A DNA stretch of 36,497 nucleotides from Flavobacterium sp. Its GTDB lineage: Bacteria > Bacteroidota > Bacteroidia > Flavobacteriales > Flavobacteriaceae. The DNA lies in NCBI GenBank assembly GCA_018883065.1, contig VEQT01000024.1, positions 1 to 36,497 on the forward strand, written 5' to 3'. The stretch's first letter is position 1. Each line of letters opens with the position of its first letter. Of this stretch, positions 1 to 7,444 are shown piece after piece. The notes under the pieces were generated by a model. The model ran no database searches. It was given only the letters and a program-made list of their open reading frames with translations, and was not told the origin of the DNA. Made by a program: the position numbers and the translations under genes.

Positions 1-941
1 ATACTATTTCTGTTGAATTACAGAGAGCGGGTATTTGGTTGGGTTACTACGGATCTGCTTGTGATGTTTCTTCACCAGCTATCTTATCACCAACAGGAGC
101 GTTACAAGTTAACCCTTCACAGTGTGGAGCTACTTTGCCAAGCATTGGAACTGTTATTGCTACTACACCAGTTAGCGGAGCTACCGGGTATCGTTTTAGA
201 GTAACCGACATCACGCCAGGAGCTACAGGAGCTAATTTAGTTCAAGTTAGAGACCGTTCGTACCACTGGTTTACTTTGCCTATGTTAAGCCGTTTCAACT
301 ATGGTTCTACCTATTTGGTTGAAGTAGCGGTAAAAACAACAGCAGGTTATTCAGGATATGGTTCAGCTTGTATGGTTTACACTCCAGCGGCGCCAACCTT
401 GGTTAACTGTGGAGCAGTAATTCCAACAGCTAGTTCATTGGTATACACAAGTTCAATGAATTCGGTTTCACAATACCGTTTCCAAGTGACTAAAGTGTCT
501 GACCAATCGGCAGTTACTTTTGATACGAATAAATTCTGGTTCTCTTTCCGTGTAAATGTACCGGGTTATACGCCTGCAACAGCTTACTCAGTTCGAGTTG
601 CAGTTATGACAGCCGGAACATGGTCTCCATTTGGAGATGCTTGTGAAATAGTTTCGCCTGCGGCTGCCGCAAGAGGAGAAGAAGTTGGTTCGTTAGTATT
701 TGAAGTACAAGCATTCCCGAATCCATTCTCAACTGAATTCAAATTGAATGTAGCTACTTCAACAGAAGGAGCAGTAGAATTAAAAGTGTATGATATGCTA
801 GGAAAATTAATTGAGACGCGCTCAATTAACACGATCGACTACATCTCAGAAGACCTTGGATCTGCTTATCCAGCTGGTGTATACAATGTAATTGTAACCC
901 AAGGAGAAAACGCGAAAACACTTCGAATGATTAAACGATAA
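1..941 (+). CDS. T9SS-sorted surface protein, C-terminal part (5' end outside window)
   Basis: The reading frame is already open at base 3, before the first ATG at 39, so this is the 3' end of a longer gene. The visible part has the end of one module (closing at 'GSACDVSSPA'), then two complete modules of about 95 residues. Each module opens with a Cys-Gly pair (QCGATL, NCGAVI) and closes with Cys before a Pro (ACMVYTP, ACEIVSP), with aromatic strands such as 'YHWFTLP' between, which suggests a beta-sandwich, fibronectin III-like fold. The last 80 or so residues are a type A T9SS sorting domain: 'FPNPF', 'YDMLGKLIE', 'YPAGVYNVIV' and a basic end 'MIKR'. By family knowledge it is exported through the outer membrane by PorSS/T9SS and anchored or released. 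Its end is homologous to that of the protein ending at 6933, but codons differ widely, so the duplication is old. The protein's specific function cannot be told from this part. Confidence 0.88.
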   Translation, partial: TISVELQRAGIWLGYYGSACDVSSPAILSPTGALQVNPSQCGATLPSIGTVIATTPVSGATGYRFRVTDITPGATGANLVQVRDRSYHWFTLPMLSRFNYGSTYLVEVAVKTTAGYSGYGSACMVYTPAAPTLVNCGAVIPTASSLVYTSSMNSVSQYRFQVTKVSDQSAVTFDTNKFWFSFRVNVPGYTPATAYSVRVAVMTAGTWSPFGDACEIVSPAAAARGEEVGSLVFEVQAFPNPFSTEFKLNVATSTEGAVELKVYDMLGKLIETRSINTIDYISEDLGSAYPAGVYNVIVTQGENAKTLRMIKR

Positions 942-964
942 ATTTCGAGTTAACACATTAAGTC

Positions 965-995
965 AAAAGCCCCTTCGGAAACGATGGGGCTTTTT
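965..995 (+). terminator. Rho-independent terminator of the first T9SS gene
   Basis: The stem AAAAGCCCCTTCG pairs with CGATGGGGCTTTT around a GAAA tetraloop, with one T-T mismatch, and is followed by T residues. It lies 23 bases after the stop codon. It is nearly identical to the terminator at 6955-6985 behind the second T9SS gene. Confidence 0.8.
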
Positions 996-1039
996 GATTT
1001 AAGATTTAAGATTTTTGATTTAAGATTTATTTAAGTATA
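996..1039 (+). repeat. Tandem 'gatttaag' tract and flank shared with 7031-7060
   Basis: Short AT-rich units (gatttaag, atttttgatttaag) are repeated in tandem just after the terminator. The part from 1011 on ('atttttgatttaagattt' and then 'aagtatacta') recurs almost unchanged at 7031-7060. Together with the shared terminator, this shows that the whole gene end and flank are duplicated in this window. The function is unknown. Confidence 0.6.
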
Positions 1040-1305
1040 CTAAGTAAGTCTTTGCAAGGAGGAACTATGAAGTAAGATTTTTGCCGCAGATTCACGGATT
1101 TTAAAATTTGGAAATGATTCAGTTTGTGTTAAATTTTCAAATGGATAGTACTCCTTAAAATCACTAACAAAGTTTGCTCTAGGTGATGTTGAAAATAATG
1201 CGGTAGTAGAAAATGATTTTGAATTGGTTGTTAATCGATGAGATGATACCGTTTATCGATTGGCTTATTTTTCTTATATTTTTTTTGTGTGGTTCATCGA
1301 ATTTA
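1040..1305. other. Intergenic stretch without a supported gene
   Basis: No convincing gene is visible between the shared flank and the next promoter region. A frame on the minus strand stays open for about 70 codons (about 1250 down to 1040) but has no ATG and no recognisable motif. The phrase 'gccgcagattcacggatt' at about 1083 is of a kind I associate with flavobacterial intergenic DNA; this is memory, not a search result. Confidence 0.4.
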
Positions 1306-1336
1306 TTTGCATTTCAACAATTAAATTTATGTTTTG
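1306..1336 (+). promoter_or_regulatory. Possible promoter of the large T9SS gene
   Basis: TTTG at 1306-1309 is followed after 18-19 bases by TATGTTTTG (1328-1336), an imperfect match to the Bacteroidota -7 element TAnnTTTG. It would give a leader of about 40 bases before the ATG at 1383. No better match is seen in the 440-base gap. Confidence 0.25.
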
Positions 1337-1382
1337 GATATTCGGGTTTTAACTTTGTTGACGAATTTAAACCCCAAATCAG

Positions 1383-2357
1383 ATGAAAAATACGCTAAAC
1401 ATCTCGTACAACAGCAGTCACTTTAAGTGCTTGCTTGTTCTACTTTTCTTGGTTTTTACAGCTGGACTATCAGCTCAAGTAACAACCTTATCGAACTGGT
1501 CCAATGCCTACAATGGAACAGCTGATGCCTCAGCAACTGTGAGCATTCCTACCGGATCCAATTCTAATCGAATGTTTGTTGTAGCCATAGCCAGTTCACA
1601 GACTGCTGTTGGAGCCCGTACGGCAACCGTAACCTACGGTGGACAAAGTCTAACGCTTGCTGCAGGCGACATGTCACAAGTAACTACAAGGCAGCATACC
1701 GCATTGTATTACCTAAATGAAGCGGGTATTGACGCGGCAACGTCTACATCATTGAGCGTTACCTTCAGCGGGGGTACTACTCGTGTAAACACAGTGTGGA
1801 CTGCCGTTTACGATTATGTCGATCAAACCACTCCACTTACCAATTCGCAAGTCTTTAATTCGGTAACCAATACAAACAATGCTTTTGCCTTTGGGACCCC
1901 GCTAACCGTGAATGCCAATGACCTTGCGATTGAAGTAATCAGTACAATCCGAAATGGAAATACAACGCCAAGAACCATTACAGCTGCAACCAATTGGACT
2001 TCATCCAACGAGCAAACGTTTACCACAACCGATGGGGTTCGTAATGGTGTTTTTACTAGAAGTATTCCAACTACTAATACCACCGATGATTCCGCTTTTA
2101 GTACCAGTGGAAATGTGTTGGCATCTATGACAGCAGTAAGTTTGAAAGGTGTTTTAAACGCCTTGATTTCATCGTATGCTACTTGGTCTAATGTGTACCA
2201 TAACACATCAAACTTTACTACACTCGTTCGTTTTTCAACGGCAGCTTCAACAAAAAAAAGTATTTGTGGTAGCAATTGCTACTTCACAAACGGCTGTTGG
2301 GGCGCGAACTGCAACTGTTACCTATGGAGGTCAAGCCATGACCTTGGCAACAGGTGA
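1383..2357 (+). CDS. Large T9SS surface protein, N-terminal piece ending at a frameshift
   Basis: Residues 1-32 are a signal peptide: basic start, hydrophobic 'CLLVLLFLVFTAGL', and cleavage near 'SAQ'. Residues 33 to about 260 form a beta-rich module beginning 'WSNAYNG' and ending 'MTAVSLKG'. A second copy of this module begins at about residue 267 ('YATWSNVYH'), but the frame is lost at the A8 run (2252-2259). The last 33 codons, from 'SICGSN' to the stop at 2357, are out-of-frame translation. The second module continues correctly in the next frame from base 2260 ('VFVVAIATSQTAVG' against 'MFVVAIASSQTAVG' in module 1). The true gene is therefore probably 1383-6933: without one A it is 1850 codons including the stop. 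As written, this piece would be exported to the periplasm without a T9SS sorting signal. Sequencing error, phase variation and transcriptional slippage all remain possible. Confidence 0.8.
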   Translation: MKNTLNISYNSSHFKCLLVLLFLVFTAGLSAQVTTLSNWSNAYNGTADASATVSIPTGSNSNRMFVVAIASSQTAVGARTATVTYGGQSLTLAAGDMSQVTTRQHTALYYLNEAGIDAATSTSLSVTFSGGTTRVNTVWTAVYDYVDQTTPLTNSQVFNSVTNTNNAFAFGTPLTVNANDLAIEVISTIRNGNTTPRTITAATNWTSSNEQTFTTTDGVRNGVFTRSIPTTNTTDDSAFSTSGNVLASMTAVSLKGVLNALISSYATWSNVYHNTSNFTTLVRFSTAASTKKSICGSNCYFTNGCWGANCNCYLWRSSHDLGNR

Positions 2358-5300
2358 TTTAGCTGATGCAACAATTCGTCAACATACGGCCTTGTATTAT
2401 TTGGATAATGTGGGATTAACTGCAGCTAATTCCAATGAATTAAGTATAGCTCTTACCGGTGGAACTACACGTGTGAACGATGTATGGGTTGCTTTATATG
2501 ATAATATTGATCAATGTGCACCCATTTCGAGTAGCAGAAATTACAACGGAGGAACAACTGCAGTAAGTACTTTTGCATTTGCTTCTGGTTTGACAGTTAA
2601 TCCTGCCGATAGAGCCATTCAAGTAATTAGCACTGTTCGAAATGGAAATACTACTCCTCGTACACTAACTCCAGCTACCAACTGGACATCAAATAATGAA
2701 CAAACCTTTACCACAACTGACGGTGTGCGTAATGCTGTTTTAAGTCGATCTATTCCAACCGTATTGGCTACAGATGTTTCATCAACCACATTAAGCGGAA
2801 CGGCCTTGTCATCTATGTCGGCCATCAGTTTAAAAGCAGCGCAAACAACCTTAACCATTACTGGTGGTGGAACAGTTTGTGCTACAACAACCTTAAATGT
2901 AACCAATTCTGGATCTGGAACAGTCTATTTTCAAGGCACAACTTCAGGTGGAACCTCAACAGCAACGCCTTCTACTTCAGAAGTAATTACTGCTTCTGGG
3001 ACCTACTATTTTAGAGCGCAAAACTCTGCTGGATGTTGGGGAGAAGAAGCCAGTGTTTCTGTGGTAGTTAATCCGAGTGTAACTGCTGCTGTATCAATTG
3101 CCTCTTCTGATCCCGATAATACAATTTGTGAAGGAAGCTCAATTACTTTTACTGCAACGCCAACTAATGGAAGTACGCCAACTTACCAATGGATAAAAAA
3201 TGGGGTAGATATTGTAGGTGCTACAGGAGCAACTTACAACACTACAACATTGGCCAATACCGATAGCATTCAGGTGCGTATGGTTTCAACTGCGACTTGT
3301 GTTTCTAATTCACCTGTCACTTCATCAAGTATTCAAACTACAGTGGTTTCTACAACAGCTCCAGTAGCCCAAGCTCAAACTTTTTGTGCCGGATCAACAG
3401 TTGCTAATTTAGTAGCAACCGGATCTAGTATAGCTTGGTATGCAGCTGCCACAGGTGGTAATGCACTTGCAAGTTCAGCCGTGTTAACCAATGCAAATTA
3501 TTTTGCAACTCAGTTGCTTAATGGTTGTGAAAGTACTACTAGAACACAAGTAGCTGTGGTGGTTAATCCATCTACCTCTAGCGTTGTTATCGTTTCAGAT
3601 GATGCGGATAATAGCGTATGTTCGGGAACCTCCGTAACATTTACTGCAACTCCAACCAATGGAGGAACATCGCCAGCTTACCAATGGAAAAAGAACGGAA
3701 TTGACATACCTAGCGCAACCAATGCATCATTAAATGTTAGCAATTTGATAAACGGAGATCAAATTACGGTGCAGATGACATCCAATGCTGTATGTGTAGT
3801 CACTCCAGCCACATCAAATGGTATCTCAACCACGGTAATTGCTTTACCCGAAGTTTCGGCTGTGTCTATTTGCGCAGGTTCAACTGCGTCTTTTACTGCA
3901 TCTGGAACTTGTAATTCAATTACAGGATTAAATTCTGGAGCCAAAGACTCAGGAGCAGCAGTAAATGCTACCGGAGTTGGAACGGTCGCTTGGGGGACTC
4001 CAGGAAATATTACAGCTGCGGGTACTCCTTATGCAACCATGAGTGTTGCTGCCAGTGCCACCACCAACTATTTAAGAGCAACCAATTATGGCTTTACCAT
4101 CCCGGCTAATGCAACAATACAGGGAATATTAGTAAGTATAAATAAATCTTCAAGTGGTACAACTACACCTTTTTTAAGAGACAATGTGGTAAGTTTGGTT
4201 AAAGCTGGAACTATACAAACAACCAATAAAGCCCTCACGGGTACCAATTGGTCAAACAACAATGCCTTTGCGGTAGTAAACTATGGCGGCGCTGCTGATT
4301 TATGGGCTACCACATGGACTCCTTCGGATATCAATGATGTGAATTTTGGAGTCGTTTTGTCGGCATCTAATTCTAGTACATTTAGTAGAACAGCAACCGT
4401 AGATTATATGCGGATTACGGTTCATTATAGCATTGAAGGAAGTCTAGATTGGTACACCGTATCTTCAGGAGGTAGCGTAATTGCATCAGGATCAACGCTC
4501 AACCCAGTGGGTATTGCCGGATCGGGATTAACCAACACCAATACTTCAGGGGTTACACCATACTATGTAGCTTGTAGAACTACAGGTTGTCGTGCTCAAG
4601 CTAATTTTGAAATAAAAGCTACACCCAATGCACCCGTTGGAACCAACATGTCACGTTGTGGAGAAGGGGTAGTAACTTTAGAAGCCACTGTGGGCAATGA
4701 TGAAACGATCGATTGGTATGATGCAGCAGTTGGAGGTAATTTACTTGCGAGCTCAACGACTACATTTACTACGTCTTCACTCAGTGCTTCAACAACATTT
4801 TATGCAGAAGCTAGAAATAGCATTACGGGCTGTGTTTCCAATACCAGAACGGCAATCGAAGCTACTATTGTTACACCACAAACGCCTGAGGTTTCTATCG
4901 TTTCATCTTTAGAAAACACAACAGTTTGTGCGGGCGAATCGATTTCCTTTACAGCTACTCCAGTTTTTGGCGGTCTAACTCCTGCTTACATCTGGAAAGT
5001 AAATGGAATTGACGTTTCTGAAACGTCAGCTGTGTTTACCTCAACGAGCTTGCAAAATAATGACCTCGTTTCAGTAGTAATGACTTCATCTAGCACAGTC
5101 TGTTTAGCAACTACTGTTGCCAATTCAAATCAATTAACAGTGGTGGTTACCCCTTTATCAAATGCCGGAACTGCCTCAGCTGCACAGTTTATTTGTTCGG
5201 GTACTTCAACCACTGTTTCTATCAGCGGTAGCCAAGGCAATATCCAATGGCAACAAGCCGATCCAATAGCTCAAATTTGGAACAATGTTACTGGTGGCTT

Positions 5301-6933
5301 GGGTGCTACATCGGCTACCTATATTACGGGTAATATAACCGAACCAGTACTATATAGAGCATTGGTAACCAATGGAAATTGCGCTACCGGGACTTCATCC
5401 GAAATCGCGATTTCACTTTTGGGTACGTACTCCTTTTATGTAGATGCGGATGGTGATGGAGTAGGTTCCAGTTCGTCAAGCTTAGTTTGTTCAACTTCTT
5501 CTACAAATGCACCTGCGGGCTATTCATTAACTAATACCGATTGCAATGATAATGATGCTTCTGTTTGGCGTTCGGCTACTCTATATGTCGACACAGATAA
5601 TGATGGCTATGCCGCTACCGAAGAAGCAACTACTACAATCTGTTATGGAGCTAGTATACCGCAAGGTTATGTGGCTACAAGTTTAGGTTTGGATTGTAAC
5701 GATGCCGTAGCAGCAATAAATCCGGGTCTTGTTGAGGTGTTGTACAACGGCATTGACGACAACTGTGACGGTCAATTAGACGAAGGCAACCAATTAACAA
5801 CTGCTTTGCAAAGCGTTTCATGTGGACAAACTTTGAATACTATGGGTTCATTAATTTACGCCAACATCAATTTAAACGCAACAGCTTATCGCTTCAAAGT
5901 GGTTAACAATACCACAGGCGATATTCAATATATAGACAACACGCACTACTGGTTTGCATTAAACGGGTTGCCATCTTATGATTATGCCACTGCCTATACT
6001 GTTTCAGTACAATTGCAAATCGCAGGTGTATGGTTGGGTTATTATGGAACTTCTTGTGTGGTAAATTCACCAGATATTACCAGTTCTACAGGGTCTTTAC
6101 AATTAGTTTCAACTCAGTGTGGAGTTACTTTACCAAGCATTGGAACAGTTATATACACTACAGCTCAAGCTGGCGCTACTGGCTACCGTTTCCGCATCAC
6201 CGATGTTACGCCAAATGTAACAGGAGATAACTTGGTGCAAGTAAAAGATCGATCATACCACTGGTTTACCTTGCCTATGTTCACACGATACAACTACGGT
6301 TCAACCTATATGGTAGAAGTTGCTGTAAAAACAACAGGTGGGTACACCGGATACGGAAGCCCATGCTATGTGTACACGCCTGCATCACCTATGTTAAACA
6401 ATTGTGGTGCGGTAATCCCAACCAGTCGTACGTTGATATACACAGCAATAACCAAATCGGTTACACAATACCGTTTCCAAGTAACGAGGGTGAGTGATCA
6501 ATCGTCAAGAACCTTTGACACCGGACGATTCTGGTTTAGCTTTAAAGTGAATATGCCTGGGTATACCCCTTCGGTTGCCTACTCGGTACGCGTGGCAGTA
6601 ATGACGGCAGGAACCTGGTCTCCGTTTGGAGATGCCTGCGAGATTATTTCGCCCGCAATTCCAAGAATAGACGGCGATGCCGAAATCGAATTTACGGCCA
6701 ATACATTCCCGAATCCGTACACAGACCAGTTTAATTTATTAGTTAATACCGATTCAGACGAACGAATCTCTTACAAAGTGTATGATATGTTGGGTAAACT
6801 CATTGAAGCAGATGAATTTGATTACACGGCTTTAGAATACAAAGAATTTGGTCGTAACTATCCTGCCGGTGTATACAACATAATAATATCACAAGGCGAG
6901 GAACGTAAAACACTGCGCATCATCAAGCGATAA
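2176..6933 (+). CDS. Large T9SS surface protein, main piece after the frameshift
   Basis: The annotated ATG at 2176 is probably not a real start: authentic sequence begins at base 2260, and no signal peptide precedes it in this frame. Domains by residue of this piece: 29-222, second copy of the N-terminal module; 223-580, several Ig-like domains with 'C.G..(V/I)..(T/V)A' openings and 'YQWKKNGID' strands, typical of Bacteroidota adhesin-like proteins; about 582-752, an inserted beta-rich domain ending 'YMRITVHYS'; 753-1085, more Ig-like domains; 1087-1205, acidic MopE-type metal-binding repeats (DADGDGVG, DCNDNDAS, DTDNDGYA, DCNDAVAAINPG, GIDDNCDG); 1206-1495, three modules of about 95 residues with paired Cys; 1505-1585, type A T9SS sorting domain ('FPNPY', 'YDMLGKLIE', 'YPAGVYNIII', end 'RIIKR'). 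It is likely a Ca-stabilised, cell-surface or released multidomain protein; a role in adhesion is inference. There is no enzymatic domain that I recognise. Confidence 0.88.
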   Translation: MLLGLMCTITHQTLLHSFVFQRQLQQKKVFVVAIATSQTAVGARTATVTYGGQAMTLATGDLADATIRQHTALYYLDNVGLTAANSNELSIALTGGTTRVNDVWVALYDNIDQCAPISSSRNYNGGTTAVSTFAFASGLTVNPADRAIQVISTVRNGNTTPRTLTPATNWTSNNEQTFTTTDGVRNAVLSRSIPTVLATDVSSTTLSGTALSSMSAISLKAAQTTLTITGGGTVCATTTLNVTNSGSGTVYFQGTTSGGTSTATPSTSEVITASGTYYFRAQNSAGCWGEEASVSVVVNPSVTAAVSIASSDPDNTICEGSSITFTATPTNGSTPTYQWIKNGVDIVGATGATYNTTTLANTDSIQVRMVSTATCVSNSPVTSSSIQTTVVSTTAPVAQAQTFCAGSTVANLVATGSSIAWYAAATGGNALASSAVLTNANYFATQLLNGCESTTRTQVAVVVNPSTSSVVIVSDDADNSVCSGTSVTFTATPTNGGTSPAYQWKKNGIDIPSATNASLNVSNLINGDQITVQMTSNAVCVVTPATSNGISTTVIALPEVSAVSICAGSTASFTASGTCNSITGLNSGAKDSGAAVNATGVGTVAWGTPGNITAAGTPYATMSVAASATTNYLRATNYGFTIPANATIQGILVSINKSSSGTTTPFLRDNVVSLVKAGTIQTTNKALTGTNWSNNNAFAVVNYGGAADLWATTWTPSDINDVNFGVVLSASNSSTFSRTATVDYMRITVHYSIEGSLDWYTVSSGGSVIASGSTLNPVGIAGSGLTNTNTSGVTPYYVACRTTGCRAQANFEIKATPNAPVGTNMSRCGEGVVTLEATVGNDETIDWYDAAVGGNLLASSTTTFTTSSLSASTTFYAEARNSITGCVSNTRTAIEATIVTPQTPEVSIVSSLENTTVCAGESISFTATPVFGGLTPAYIWKVNGIDVSETSAVFTSTSLQNNDLVSVVMTSSSTVCLATTVANSNQLTVVVTPLSNAGTASAAQFICSGTSTTVSISGSQGNIQWQQADPIAQIWNNVTGGLGATSATYITGNITEPVLYRALVTNGNCATGTSSEIAISLLGTYSFYVDADGDGVGSSSSSLVCSTSSTNAPAGYSLTNTDCNDNDASVWRSATLYVDTDNDGYAATEEATTTICYGASIPQGYVATSLGLDCNDAVAAINPGLVEVLYNGIDDNCDGQLDEGNQLTTALQSVSCGQTLNTMGSLIYANINLNATAYRFKVVNNTTGDIQYIDNTHYWFALNGLPSYDYATAYTVSVQLQIAGVWLGYYGTSCVVNSPDITSSTGSLQLVSTQCGVTLPSIGTVIYTTAQAGATGYRFRITDVTPNVTGDNLVQVKDRSYHWFTLPMFTRYNYGSTYMVEVAVKTTGGYTGYGSPCYVYTPASPMLNNCGAVIPTSRTLIYTAITKSVTQYRFQVTRVSDQSSRTFDTGRFWFSFKVNMPGYTPSVAYSVRVAVMTAGTWSPFGDACEIISPAIPRIDGDAEIEFTANTFPNPYTDQFNLLVNTDSDERISYKVYDMLGKLIEADEFDYTALEYKEFGRNYPAGVYNIIISQGEERKTLRIIKR
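5434..5790 (+). other. MopE-like, thrombospondin-3-like acidic metal-binding region in the T9SS protein
   Basis: This segment encodes paired acidic loops DADGDGVG and DTDNDGYA, each followed some 30 residues later by DCND, and ends in 'GIDDNCDGQLDEG'. The pattern is known from MopE-type putative metal-binding repeats, where Asp/Asn side chains bind calcium and Cys residues pair. It sits as a linker between the Ig-like stalk and the C-terminal module array, where calcium could stiffen or fold the chain after export. Confidence 0.7.
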
Positions 6934-6954
6934 ACAACGTTTTTATAAAAATGC

Positions 6955-6985
6955 AAAAGCCCTTTCGGAAACGAAGGGGCTTTTT
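6955..6985 (+). terminator. Rho-independent terminator of the large T9SS gene
   Basis: AAAAGCCCTTTCG pairs with CGAAGGGGCTTTT (one G-T pair) around a GAAA loop and is followed by T. It is 22 bases past the stop codon and is a sister copy of the terminator at 965-995. Confidence 0.82.
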
Positions 6986-6996
6986 GATTTAAGATT

Positions 6997-7030
6997 GCTT
7001 CGCCAGTTCGAGCAAAGCTCTCGAGTGCTG
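6997..7030 (+). repeat. 34-base palindromic insert within the duplicated 3' flank
   Basis: The sequence gcttcgccagttcgagcaaa and the next 14 bases lie between 'gatttaagatt' and 'atttttgatttaag'. In the paralogous flank the same position (1007-1010) holds only 'taag'. The insert has imperfect inverted halves (cagttcgag against ctcgagtgctg) and can fold as a hairpin. The paired flanks serve as filled and empty site. It resembles a small REP-like element; I cannot tell how it moves. Confidence 0.5.
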
Positions 7031-7060
7031 ATTTTTGATTTAAGATTTGTTCAAGTATAC
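7031..7060 (+). repeat. Second copy of the flank found at 1011-1040
   Basis: The copy reads atttttgatttaagatttgt, then tcaagtatac; the copy at 1011-1040 differs only in two bases near its middle ('tatttaag' instead of 'tgttcaag'). It marks the outer edge of the duplication of the T9SS gene ends. Confidence 0.6.
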
Positions 7061-7210
7061 TATGAATGGCTGTTTAGTGATAGCTTTTAGCTCTTAGCCA
7101 CGAATGCACGAATTAAATTTGTGGTTAGGTATTTAGAGTGAAGTGAACTTCGCGGCTTTGCGTCTTTGCGAGAAGTTGTTTTAGTTTATAAAACGACAAG
7201 TCGTTTTATC
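7061..7210. other. Intergenic DNA with fragments of dispersed-type repeats and a hairpin
   Basis: There is no gene here. The phrases 'tagccacgaatgcacgaatt' (about 7097) and 'cggctttgcgtctttgcgag' (about 7153) are of a type I associate with flavobacterial intergenic DNA. At 7188-7209, ATAAAACGAC and GTCGTTTTAT form a perfect 10-base-pair hairpin with a two-base loop, which could act as a bidirectional terminator facing the hairpin block beyond it. Confidence 0.4.
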
Positions 7211-7376
7211 GGGGATTAACTACGTTGATCCTATAGGGGGGAGCCTTCACAAAAAGTCACAACTTGTTGCCAAGTTGTTTTTTTTTATACCCCAGCCGCT
7301 TACGAAAATGAATTTTCGACGCGTTGTGTCATAAAAAAAGTCGAAACTCTCGTTTCGACTTTTTGTGGGCGATGAG
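7211..7376 (-). repeat. Hairpin block, copy A (degenerate tandem duplicate)
   Basis: Read on the minus strand, the block has a tRNA-like 3' end (ctcatcgccca), a terminator hairpin, a 'gtcgaaaattcattttcg' hairpin, an 'aacttggcaacaagttgt' hairpin, 'ggctccccc', and a 'ggatcaacgtagttaatcc' hairpin. Copy B at 7445-7615 has the same order, with base changes that mostly preserve pairing. The offset between copies is 234-239 bases. Confidence 0.6.
7333..7364 (-). terminator. Terminator hairpin in block A
   Basis: AAAAAGTCGAAAC and GTTTCGACTTTTT pair perfectly over 13 bases around TCTC. It is T-rich on either strand's exit, so it could stop transcription in both directions. It corresponds to the tRNA terminator at 7571-7599 in copy B. 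Confidence 0.6.
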
Positions 7377-7444
7377 ATTTGATAATAAGAGGAGGAAGCC
7401 CAGTGGGCTTCAGGTATATTGAGCTTTAGCTCATAAGTTAAGCT
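7365..7444 (-). pseudogene. Probable remnant of a second tRNA-Val gene
   Basis: The 12 bases gtgggcgatgag at 7365-7376 match 7604-7615 exactly, that is, the 3' acceptor strand of the intact tRNA-Val plus one flanking base. They sit at the same place relative to a terminator hairpin. The 68 bases between this remnant and the end of block B are about the 63 needed for the rest of a tRNA, but they no longer fold as one. They now contain hairpins at 7395-7411 (GAAGCCC-agt-GGGCTTC) and 7421-7432 (GAGC-ttta-GCTC). Inferred, not proven. Confidence 0.4.

Noticed and set aside
1057..1075. Strong AAGGAGG site followed by ATG AAG TAA
   Set aside because: The ORF has only two codons; Shine-Dalgarno use is weak in this phylum, so chance is the simplest reading.
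1040..1250. Minus-strand frame open for about 70 codons after the first T9SS gene
   Set aside because: No ATG, no known motif, and its end is made of repeat-like intergenic sequence.
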